Below are positions 57,516 through 64,000 of a stretch of DNA of 64,000 nt, one piece after another; positions within the stretch are counted from its first letter, which is position 1; each line of letters begins with the position of its first letter. The notes below the pieces were generated by a model. It saw nothing but the letters and a program-made list of their open reading frames with translations. It did not search any database and was not told the origin of the DNA. Source of the DNA: UBA10649 sp963842725 (lineage in GTDB: Bacteria > Actinomycetota > Actinomycetes > S36-B12); contig CAWJHN010000004.1 in NCBI GenBank assembly GCA_963842725.1, positions 1,178,001 through 1,242,000 on the forward strand, in the 5' to 3' direction. The position numbers and the translations under genes were made by a program.

Positions 57516-58327
57516 TGGCCGTTTCCGCGCGTGATCCCCACCAGAGGCTGCCCGACGGCCCGGCCGGCCGTGGTCGGCATGCTCGGGGTCAGTCGCCCCG
57601 GTCGACGGGTGACGGGCCGCTGCGCTGGATCCGAGAGTCAGCCATCATCGTCGTCTCCGCCCTGGTCCTGTCGGCGCTGGTCCGCGCTTTCCTGATCCAG
57701 GCGTTCTACGTGCCCAGCGCATCCATGGAGGACACGCTCCTCATCAGCGACCGGATCATCGCCTCCAAGATCACCACGACGATGTCCGGGGTCTCCCGGG
57801 GCGAGGTGGTGGTCTTCAAGGATCCGGGCGACTGGCTGCCCGATCCGGGACCGCTGCCCGGTGGCGTCCGAGGTGCCGTCCGCTCCGCTCTGACCTTCAT
57901 CGGCCTGCTGCCAAGCGACACGGGTCAGGACCTCGTCAAGCGGGTCGTCGCGATCGAGGGCGACCGCATCGCGTGCTGCGATGCCGGAGGGCACATCGTC
58001 CTCAATGGCGTGCCTCTCGTCGAGGACTACGTGAAGGGGCCGACGGACCAGGTCCGCTTCGACGTCGTCGTACCCGAGAAGAGCATCTTCGTCATGGGTG
58101 ACAACCGGGGGGACTCGCGCGACTCCCGCTTCCACCTTGACGACAACGACGGCGGCGTTCCGGTCGCCAACACGGTGGGTCGCGTGGTCCTGGTGGTGTG
58201 GCCGCTCAGCCGATTCACGACGGTCCCGATCCCGGAGATCTTCGGCAATCCCGACATCGCGGCCGGCCCCAAGGCTGTTCCGGCTCCCGTGCCGTCGGGA
58301 GCGCCGGATGACGAGGGCGGCTCGTAG
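57515..58327 (+). CDS. lepB: Type I signal peptidase, copy 2
   Basis: A 270-residue paralogue of the preceding gene with a longer basic N-terminus (about 40 residues) before the membrane segment IIVVSALVLSALVRAFLI. Catalytic Ser is in VPSASMEDTLL and Lys in LVKRVVAIEGD. GTG start sharing one base with the upstream stop. Tandem signal peptidases between rplS and rnhB occur in other actinobacteria; how they divide substrates here is unknown. Confidence 0.94.
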   Translation: MAVSARDPHQRLPDGPAGRGRHARGQSPRSTGDGPLRWIRESAIIVVSALVLSALVRAFLIQAFYVPSASMEDTLLISDRIIASKITTTMSGVSRGEVVVFKDPGDWLPDPGPLPGGVRGAVRSALTFIGLLPSDTGQDLVKRVVAIEGDRIACCDAGGHIVLNGVPLVEDYVKGPTDQVRFDVVVPEKSIFVMGDNRGDSRDSRFHLDDNDGGVPVANTVGRVVLVVWPLSRFTTVPIPEIFGNPDIAAGPKAVPAPVPSGAPDDEGGS

Positions 58328-58334
58328 GCCGCCC

Positions 58335-59042
58335 ATGGGGGACCAGACGCGATCGGCCGTGTCGCTTCGGTCGGAGAAGCGCCTGCTGCGCTCGGGCGCG
58401 ACGGTGGTGTGCGGCGTCGACGAGGTCGGCCGTGGCGCGCTCAGCGGCCCTGTGACCGTGGGCATGGTCCTGATCGACGGGACGGTCCGAGGCCCTCTGG
58501 CCGGCGTGCGCGACAGCAAGCTCCTCGCACCGCAGGCCCGCGTGGCGCTGGTGCCGCGGATCAGGTCGTGGGCGGTGGGCTACGCCGTCGGCCACGCCAG
58601 CGCAGCGGAGATCGACGACGTGGGGATCATCGAGGCGCTACGCCGAGCCGGCCGAAGGGCGCTTGCCGCCCTGCCACGCCAGCCTGATGCGATCCTCCTT
58701 GACGGGAGCCACGACTGGCTGACCACGCCAGGTCAGGCGAGTCTCTTCGAGGCCTGCGACGACCCCATCGCGCCCGTCACGACTCAGGTCAAGGCGGATC
58801 TCACGTGCGCCTCCGTGGCCGCAGCGAGCATCCTGGCCAAGACCGAGCGGGACGCGCTCATGGTTGCCATGTCCAGCGAGAGCATCGCGTACGAGGAGTA
58901 CGCATGGCACGAGAACAAGGGCTACGCATCCCCTGCGCACATGGCGGCGCTTCGGCGCCTGGGTCCGTGCGATCAGCATCGGCGTACGTGGCGGCTGCCG
59001 ACCGTCTCGGACATGGAACCGCTCGGCGAGTTCCGCGACTAG
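58335..59042 (+). CDS. rnhB: Ribonuclease HII
   Basis: A 235-residue endonuclease that cuts RNA in RNA-DNA hybrids and at misinserted ribonucleotides. The catalytic block GVDEVGRGALSGPVTVG, then VRDSKLLAP, the acidic DAILLDGSHDW and ASILAKTERDALM are visible. ATG 58335 is chosen because it avoids overlap with lepB; ATG 58308 is possible. Confidence 0.95.
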   Translation: MGDQTRSAVSLRSEKRLLRSGATVVCGVDEVGRGALSGPVTVGMVLIDGTVRGPLAGVRDSKLLAPQARVALVPRIRSWAVGYAVGHASAAEIDDVGIIEALRRAGRRALAALPRQPDAILLDGSHDWLTTPGQASLFEACDDPIAPVTTQVKADLTCASVAAASILAKTERDALMVAMSSESIAYEEYAWHENKGYASPAHMAALRRLGPCDQHRRTWRLPTVSDMEPLGEFRD

Positions 59043-59158
59043 CGATCCGCGGGCGCAGCGCACAGGCCGCAGATGGGTGGGCCGGCGTCCACAGGCGACG
59101 CTCAACGCGCAGTGGTGCACCTGTCCCGGCGGCAGGGTGACGCCCGGGGGTGATCGCG

Positions 59159-59515
59159 ATGCGCGCGAAGGATGCTCTGGGACGGTACGGCGAGGACCTC
59201 GCGGTCCAGTACATGAGGCGATCGGGCATGACCGTGCTGGCCCGCAACTGGAGGTGCGAGCTCGGCGAGCTCGACGTGATCGCCCGCGAGGGATCGCAGC
59301 TGGTGGTGTGCGAGGTCAAGACGCGTCGGTCGGAGGCCTACGGGAGTCCGCTCGAGGCGGTCGGCCCGAGGAAGGTTCGCAGGCTGCGGCGGTTGGCGCT
59401 GCGGTGGCTCGACGAGCAGCAGATCCACGTACCCGAGATCCGCTTCGACGTCATCGGCATCGTGCAACCCCTGGCCGGTCCACCGGTGCTGCAGTACGTA
59501 CGAGGGGTGCAGTGA
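59159..59515 (+). CDS. yraN: YraN/UPF0102-family protein
   Basis: A 118-residue endonuclease-like protein with the family pattern GRYGEDLAVQYMRRSGMTV, NWRCELGELDVIAREG, and VVCEVKTRRS, which carries the PD-(D/E)xK-type acidic and lysine residues. Biological role is not established. ATG 59159 fits the family N-terminus; a GTG at 59150 is an alternative. comM follows after 6 bases. Confidence 0.9.
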   Translation: MRAKDALGRYGEDLAVQYMRRSGMTVLARNWRCELGELDVIAREGSQLVVCEVKTRRSEAYGSPLEAVGPRKVRRLRRLALRWLDEQQIHVPEIRFDVIGIVQPLAGPPVLQYVRGVQ

Positions 59516-59521
59516 CGACCG

Positions 59522-61066
59522 ATGGCACTCGCGCAGGTTCATGGGGTGGTCGTGTCGGGAGTGGGCGGCGCCATGGTGCGCGTCGAGGTGGAGGTCTCGC
59601 AGGGTCTGCCGAGCGTCGGCGTCGTCGGCCTCCCGGATGCTTCGGTCACCGAGTCCCGGTGGCGGGCCCGGTCGGCCATCGCGAGCGTCGGAGCCACGTG
59701 GCCGAACAAGCGGGTGACGATCGGCCTGTCCCCTGCAGAGGTGCGCAAGAACGGCGCCGGTCTCGACCTGCCGATCGCTATCGGCGTGCTGCAGGCGAGT
59801 GGCCAGCTTCCGGGCGCCGACCTCGAGGCGACCACGTTCGTGGGTGAGCTCGGTCTTGACGGGACGCTGCGCCCGACCCGGGGTGCACTCGCGGGTGCCA
59901 TAGCTGCCCGGCGGGCCGGCATCGAGCGCATCATCGTCGCGCCGCAGAGCGGCCGGGAGCTGTTCCGACTGCCCGGGCTCACCGTGCACGTGGCCCCGCG
60001 GCTCGCGACGGTGCTCTCGATCCTTGCGGGCGAGGAGCCGCGGGCCCAAGACGACGACCGCGCCGACGAGTTCGCCGTGGTCGGCACACCGGACGTCGAG
60101 TCGTGGCCGGACCTGCGCGATGTGCGCGGGCATGCGCACGCCCGATTCGCGATGGAGGTGGCGGCGGCGGGACGCCACCACGTGATGCTGGTCGGCGCGC
60201 CAGGGGTGGGCAAGACCCTCCTGGCGGAGCGGGTGCCCGGCATCCTGCCTGATCTGGGGGAGGAGGAGGCCCTGGAGGTTGCCTCCATCCTGTCCGTGGC
60301 CGCCGCCCCGCGGTCCTCGTCCTCGTTCGCCCGTCCGCCGTTCCGGGCCCCGCACCATGCGGCGTCGAGTGCCGCCCTCCTGGGATCGGTGCAGGGAGCT
60401 CGGGTCACGCCGGGAGCGGTGACTCTCGCGCACCACGGCGTGCTGTTCATGGACGAGGCGCCCGAGTTCTCGCGGCCCTGCCTCGAGGGTCTGCGCCAGC
60501 CCATCGAGTCGGGGCACGTCTCCCTGAGCAGGAGCGGGTGGTCCGGCATCCTGCCGGCGGACTTCCAACTGCTGCTGGCGGCCAATCCCTGTCCGTGCGG
60601 CAGACGCGTCGGGACCGGTGCCGACTGCTCCTGCTCGCCGATGGCCGTGCGTCGGTACGCGGCCCGGCTCTCCGGACCGCTCGTCGATCGGATCGACGTC
60701 CGCCTGTCCATGGTCCGTCCATCCTCGGCAGAGCTCACCTCCACCGAGCCGGCCGAATCGAGCGAGCGGGTGCGAGCGAGGGTGACGGTCGCGCGCGAAC
60801 GGGCTCGCAGGCGGTTCGCGGGCCTGCCGTGGACCGTCAACGCCCGGATCCCTGCGGGCGAGCTGAGACGCCACTGGGGTCCGGACGCGTCCGGTGCCGA
60901 ACTGCTGCACGACCTTGAGAGGCGGTCGGTGAACCTGCGCGGACCTGACCGGATCCTGCGTATCGCCTGGACCCTCGCCGACCTCGCCGGCCGGACCGTG
61001 CCCGGTCGGGCGGACGTCGGCGCGGCGATCGCGCTGCGCGGGGCGACCTTGCCGTGGGGGGCGTGA
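59522..61066 (+). CDS. comM: YifB/ComM-family AAA ATPase
   Basis: A 514-residue Mg-chelatase-like ATPase. The N-terminal LonC-like domain (SQGLPSVGVVGLPDASVTES, FVGELGLDGTLRPTRG) precedes the AAA core with Walker A GAPGVGKTLLAERVPG, FMDEAPEFSR and the zinc-like cysteines NPCPCGRRVG...CSCS. ComM promotes branch migration in natural transformation in other bacteria. It neighbours dprA, a transformation protein, though dprA is frameshifted here. Confidence 0.93.
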   Translation: MALAQVHGVVVSGVGGAMVRVEVEVSQGLPSVGVVGLPDASVTESRWRARSAIASVGATWPNKRVTIGLSPAEVRKNGAGLDLPIAIGVLQASGQLPGADLEATTFVGELGLDGTLRPTRGALAGAIAARRAGIERIIVAPQSGRELFRLPGLTVHVAPRLATVLSILAGEEPRAQDDDRADEFAVVGTPDVESWPDLRDVRGHAHARFAMEVAAAGRHHVMLVGAPGVGKTLLAERVPGILPDLGEEEALEVASILSVAAAPRSSSSFARPPFRAPHHAASSAALLGSVQGARVTPGAVTLAHHGVLFMDEAPEFSRPCLEGLRQPIESGHVSLSRSGWSGILPADFQLLLAANPCPCGRRVGTGADCSCSPMAVRRYAARLSGPLVDRIDVRLSMVRPSSAELTSTEPAESSERVRARVTVARERARRRFAGLPWTVNARIPAGELRRHWGPDASGAELLHDLERRSVNLRGPDRILRIAWTLADLAGRTVPGRADVGAAIALRGATLPWGA

Positions 61067-61072
61067 CCCGCC

Positions 61073-62189
61073 ATGGGTGACCAGATGCGACCGGCCGAGG
61101 ACGAGCGACGTGCCCTCATCCTCCTCGCGCACTGCGTCGAGCCTGGTGACGGCGCCGTGGGGGAGTGGGTGGCGCGGGAAGGTCCGGTTCGTGCAATTTC
61201 GCTGACCAGGGAGCGGCGGACCGGGCTGCGGCACGCCGAGGGGCTCATGGCCCGGCTGGTCGCGGCCGACGATCTCGATCCGGACGGGCGGGCCGCCGCG
61301 GTGGGGGCCCGGATCGTCGTCCGGGGCGACGCGGAGTGGCCCGGTCAGCTCGCCGACCTCGCCGAGCAGGAGCCGTTCGCGCTCTGGGTGCTCGGGGCGG
61401 GCAGCCTGCGGCTGCTGGCGCTTCGCTCGGTGGCCGTCGTGGGGGCGCGAGCCTGCACGGCCTACGGGGAGGAGATCGCGCGCTCGTGGGCCGCGGAGCT
61501 GACCGACCAGGGCTGGTGTGTCGCCTCGGGCGGCGCGTTCGGCATCGACGCAGCGGCGCACCGCGGCGCCCTCGCGGCGGGCGGTGCCACCGTCTGCGTG
61601 CTCGCGGGCGGGGTCGACGTGCCCTACCCGCGCGCGCACGATGCCCTCATCTCCCGCATCGCCGACGACGGATTGGTGGTCAGCGAGTCACCGCCGGGCG
61701 AGGGGGTCCGTCGCCAGCGCTTCCTGTCACGGAACCGCGTCATCGCCGGGATGTCGCGGGCGACCGTGGTGATCGAGGCCGCCGAACGGTCCGGAACGAT
61801 GGCCACTGCCCACGCGGCGGGCCTGATGGGCACGGCCCGTCCTCGCCGTGCCGGGACCGGTCACGTCACCCGCATCGGCGGGCTGCCACCGGATGATCCG
61901 CGACGGTCGGGCCGCCCTGGTGGGCAGTGCGGACGAGGTGGCGGCCGCGCTTGACGTCCGTCGGCGGGGGAGCGCCGCACCGGTCGTCCCCGAGGCCGAA
62001 CGGGATCGTCTCGATCAGCGTGAGCGCGTCGTGCTCGATGCGATGCCAGCCAGGAGTCCGGTGGGCGTCGAGGATCTGCTCCGCATGGCTGGACTGGGCG
62101 CGAGCGATGTGGTCAGTGCGCTCGGGATCCTCGAGTCGCGTGGCTGGGTCGAGCAGTCGGCGGGTCGGTGGCGGCTGGCCGGTCGATGA
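61073..62189 (+). pseudogene. dprA: DNA processing protein DprA, frameshifted
   Basis: DprA loads RecA on incoming single strands during transformation. The first frame, from ATG 61073, has the Rossmann-like core VAVVGARACTAYG, GGAFGIDAAAHRGAL and FLSRNRVIAGMSRATVVIEAAERSG, then ends in unrelated sequence at 61954. The homology resumes one frame over with GRPVLAVPGPVTSPASAGCH from about 61833 and runs through the C-terminal winged helix to TGA 62189. One extra base near GGGCACGG (61828-61835) accounts for it. Removing it restores a full-length protein, so a sequencing error must be excluded. Confidence 0.88.
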
Positions 62190-62234
62190 GCGGCCGGTGG
62201 GCGCGCCGCGAGTCCCGAGGCGGCTGGTGCCTGC

Positions 62235-62240
62235 CACGAT
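62235..62240 (+). promoter_or_regulatory. -10-like box of xerC
   Basis: CACGAT lies exactly 6 bases before the second of two tandem GTG codons (62247), supporting that one as the start. Confidence 0.3.
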
Positions 62241-62246
62241 GGCGTG

Positions 62247-63212
62247 GTGACGACGTCTCACGATGATCTGCCGACTGCCGATCTGCCGGCGCCCCTGCAG
62301 GCAGCCCTGGACGGATTCGTGGCGCACGTCAGGGACGAGCGCGGCCGCAGCCCGCACACGGTACGGGCCTACCGGAGCGATGTCAGCGACCTGCTCTCCT
62401 TCTGCGCGCAGATCTCACGAGTGCGCCCGGAGGAGATAACCCTGGCCGACCTGCGCGCGTGGCTCGCGCTCCAGAGCCGGCGGGGGCTTGCCCGCTCCAC
62501 AGTGGCGCGGCGCGGCGCGGCCGCCCGATCGTTCACGGCGTGGTGCCGTCGACGGGGGCTGGTCGTCGACGACGTCGGTGATCGGCTGTCGAGCCCCCAG
62601 CTCATGCGGACGTTGCCCACCGTGCTCGACGTGCGCGCGGCGACACGTCTCATGGAGCATGCGGCCACGGCCGCGGACGACGGCTCACCGGTCTCGATCC
62701 GCGATCGTGCCGTCGTCGAACTGCTGTACGCCACCGGGATCAGGGTGGCCGAGCTGTGCGCCGCCGACCTGTGCGACCTGGATCGACGGGAGCGCACCCT
62801 GCTGGCCCACGGCAAGGGAGGAAAGGATCGAACCGTCCCCTTCGGTGCGCCCGCGGCGGCCGCGCTCGAGGACTGGCTGCTGGCGAGACTGACGCTCATC
62901 GGCGGGCGTCCCGATGCCGACGCCGCCGCCCTGTTCGTCGGGGCCCGCGGGCGTCGGATCGACCCGCGCGCGGTGCGGGCCGCCGTGCACCGGCTGTCCA
63001 GCCAGGCCGGTGTGGCGGACATTGCGCCGCACGGCCTGCGTCATACCGCCGCGACCCACGTGCTCGAGGGCGGCGCCGACCTTCGGACCGTCCAGGAACT
63101 GTTGGGCCATGCCAATCTCGCGACCACGCAGCGGTACACCCACGTATCGGTCGAACGGCTGCGGACCACCTTCGTGCTGGCGCATCCGCGATCGACGCTC
63201 GACGACGACTAG
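62247..63212 (+). CDS. xerC: Tyrosine recombinase XerC
   Basis: A 321-residue site-specific recombinase that resolves chromosome dimers with XerD. N-terminal SAM-like core-binding domain (FVAHVRDERGRSPHTVRAYRSD) and a C-terminal catalytic domain with Arg in ATGIRVAELCAADL, Lys in GKGGKDRTVPFG, HGLRHTAATH, His in LGHANLATT and the nucleophile in RYTHVS. The location between dprA and rpsB is typical of chromosomal xerC and argues against a mobile-element integrase. GTG 62244 is an alternative start. Confidence 0.95.
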   Translation: MTTSHDDLPTADLPAPLQAALDGFVAHVRDERGRSPHTVRAYRSDVSDLLSFCAQISRVRPEEITLADLRAWLALQSRRGLARSTVARRGAAARSFTAWCRRRGLVVDDVGDRLSSPQLMRTLPTVLDVRAATRLMEHAATAADDGSPVSIRDRAVVELLYATGIRVAELCAADLCDLDRRERTLLAHGKGGKDRTVPFGAPAAAALEDWLLARLTLIGGRPDADAAALFVGARGRRIDPRAVRAAVHRLSSQAGVADIAPHGLRHTAATHVLEGGADLRTVQELLGHANLATTQRYTHVSVERLRTTFVLAHPRSTLDDD

Positions 63213-63694
63213 CCGTGGCCGACGGGCTTGAGCACGGCCGGCCGGCGCCCGATCAGGATCATCGGATCGACATAGCGGACATCCGTGCGCAGCCCGACGT
63301 GCACGCAGCCCGCCACGCCTCCGCAGTGGCCGCCGGTGGCGGCGACGATGCCGATCAGCTCGCGGGCCGAGACGCGCTGGCCGACGCGGACCTGGGTGAG
63401 CACCGGCTCGTAGGTGGACCGGAGGCGGTCCTCCCCGGGATGGGCGACGGTGACGACGGGCTTTCCGGCGATGTCTCCGACGAAGGCAACCGTCCCGGCC
63501 GCCATGGCGTAGACGGGGTCCCCCGTCCGCGCGGCGAGGTCGATTCCGCGGTGCCCCGCCGCCCAGGCCTCGTCGGGGGCCCGGAACCGGGCCACGATGC
63601 TGGGCGCGTCCGTGGGCCAGCTGCCGGCCGGCGCCGCCAGTAGGAGGCAACCCGACAGCAGTCCCGAGGCGATGCGCATGAGGCGATCCTTCAT
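63209..63694 (-). CDS. Exported M23-family peptidase (LytM-type)
   Basis: A 161-residue secreted protein with an N-terminal signal region (MKDRLMRIASGLLSGCLLLA, which also contains the lipobox-like LSGC) and a peptidase M23 domain: HRGIDLAARTGDPVYAMAAG with the His/Asp zinc ligands, then GHCGGVAGCVHVGLR near the C-terminus, where the His-x-His motif is read as VHVGLR. Such proteins cut or bind peptidoglycan. It lies between xerC, which it overlaps by 4 bases, and rpsB, a common actinobacterial position. The start is uncertain: no good ribosome-binding site is seen. Confidence 0.88.
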   Translation of the reverse strand: MKDRLMRIASGLLSGCLLLAAPAGSWPTDAPSIVARFRAPDEAWAAGHRGIDLAARTGDPVYAMAAGTVAFVGDIAGKPVVTVAHPGEDRLRSTYEPVLTQVRVGQRVSARELIGIVAATGGHCGGVAGCVHVGLRTDVRYVDPMILIGRRPAVLKPVGHG

Positions 63695-63787
63695 CGATTG
63701 CGGGCCGGTCGCCGGCGGCTGCTCCCGCCCGGTGGACGGGGACCCCGCCCAGCCGGGCCTGTGGACGAAGCATGCGGCCGGGCGTCG

Positions 63788-63793
63788 TAGGAT
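63788..63793 (+). promoter_or_regulatory. -10 box of rpsB
   Basis: TAGGAT, about 200 bases before the rpsB ATG, implying a long leader. Confidence 0.35.
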
Positions 63794-63799
63794 GGAGGC

Positions 63800-63995
63800 A
63801 CCCATCGGGCCCTTCGGGGATCCGGCGGGAATTCGCACGACCCGGTTCCGCAGGCCAGCGCCTGCGGCCGTGCGCTGGTCGGTCCCGCTTCGGCGGCGTC
63901 AGCGGCGGGGGTCGACAGGGGCGACGGACACCCGTCCGGAGCCGACAACCGACATACGTCGGCTCCCAGGAGCCGGCGCGAACAGGAGTGCACCC
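63800..63995 (+). promoter_or_regulatory. Structured rpsB leader
   Basis: The 301-base gap between the M23 gene and rpsB holds no gene. In the part likely to be transcribed, CCGCAGGC-CAGC-GCCTGCGG (63848-63867) and GGAGCCGAC-N11-GTCGGCTCC (63938-63966) form perfect hairpins. The latter ends 30 bases before the ATG, close to the ribosome-binding site AGGAG. It could be an autoregulatory site for S2. Confidence 0.45.
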
Positions 63996-64000
63996 ATGGC
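63996..64000 (+). CDS. rpsB: Ribosomal protein S2, first codons only
   Basis: The ATG at 63996 follows ACAGGAGTGCACCC and is cut by the window end after five bases. The call rests on position: in actinobacteria the gene after xerC and the M23 peptidase is rpsB, with tsf next. The protein itself cannot be verified here. Confidence 0.55.

Noticed and set aside
61832..61834. Programmed +1 frameshifting in dprA
   Set aside because: No slippery stretch or stimulatory structure was seen at the shift, and neither dprA nor mutM is known to use it. Error or mutation is simpler.
62247..63212. Tyrosine recombinase as a mobile-element integrase
   Set aside because: Size, sequence pattern and position before rpsB match housekeeping XerC.

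Overview
The window is a gene-dense, GC-rich stretch (about 70% by eye) from the chromosome of an actinomycete-grade Actinomycetota. The evidence is many GTG and occasional TTG starts, an NdgR-type IclR regulator divergent from leuCD, a CofC/FbiD-type guanylyltransferase for coenzyme F420, an HU protein with a long Lys/Ala/Pro tail, and housekeeping synteny of the kind seen in mycobacteria and streptomycetes (leuCD-hup-cofC-gpsA-ddl-thiL-rpmB-recG-rsmD-coaD; DUF177-rpmF-plsX-rnc-mutM-smc-ftsY; ffh-rpsP-khpA-rimM-trmD-rplS-lepB-rnhB-yraN-comM-dprA-xerC-rpsB). I cannot name a genus. There is no phage, insertion sequence, CRISPR array or defence island.

Layout. 1-5.6 kb: 3' end of serA, a DMT permease and a two-gene ABC exporter. 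5.7-14.2 kb: leuA with a leucine leader, a PadR-controlled PPOX/CPBP cassette, leuB, ilvE, and cimA preceded by an isoleucine leader. 14.2-16.7 kb: an FAH-family gene, gltX, tRNA-Gln and tRNA-Glu. 16.8-20.4 kb: ndgR/leuCD and hup. 20.4-29.4 kb: cofC, an acyltransferase, gpsA, an SPFH protein, a secreted propeller protein, a Cys/Met-metabolism PLP enzyme, ddl, a stand-alone Lrp-type ligand domain and thiL. 29.6-45 kb: rpmB, a DAK2-domain protein, recG, rsmD, coaD, DUF177, rpmF, plsX, an ACP-like gene, rnc, a frameshifted mutM, smc, a YhhN protein and ftsY. 45-51 kb: amtB-glnK-glnD, then ffh and two small genes. 52-64 kb: rpsP-khpA-rimM-trmD, pgm, rplS-lepB-lepB-rnhB-yraN-comM-dprA-xerC, an M23 peptidase and the first bases of rpsB.

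The most coherent theme is branched-chain amino acid synthesis. CimA starts isoleucine synthesis from pyruvate; LeuCD and LeuB are shared by the citramalate and leucine routes; LeuA starts leucine synthesis; IlvE makes the final amino acids. Three kinds of control are visible. The leuA leader peptide has three consecutive Leu codons followed by mutually exclusive pairings that can hide the leuA ribosome-binding site. The cimA leader peptide has three consecutive Ile codons followed by a hairpin and a terminator. An IclR regulator faces leuCD across a perfect inverted repeat.

Other recurring structure: (1) nine start codons are preceded by a TANNNT -10 box at exactly 6 bases, a signature of leaderless mRNAs; (2) most gaps between convergent genes hold a strong palindrome, including two kinds of long repeat-like hairpin; (3) mutM and dprA are each broken by one +1 frameshift, which should be checked as sequencing errors before being called pseudogenes.
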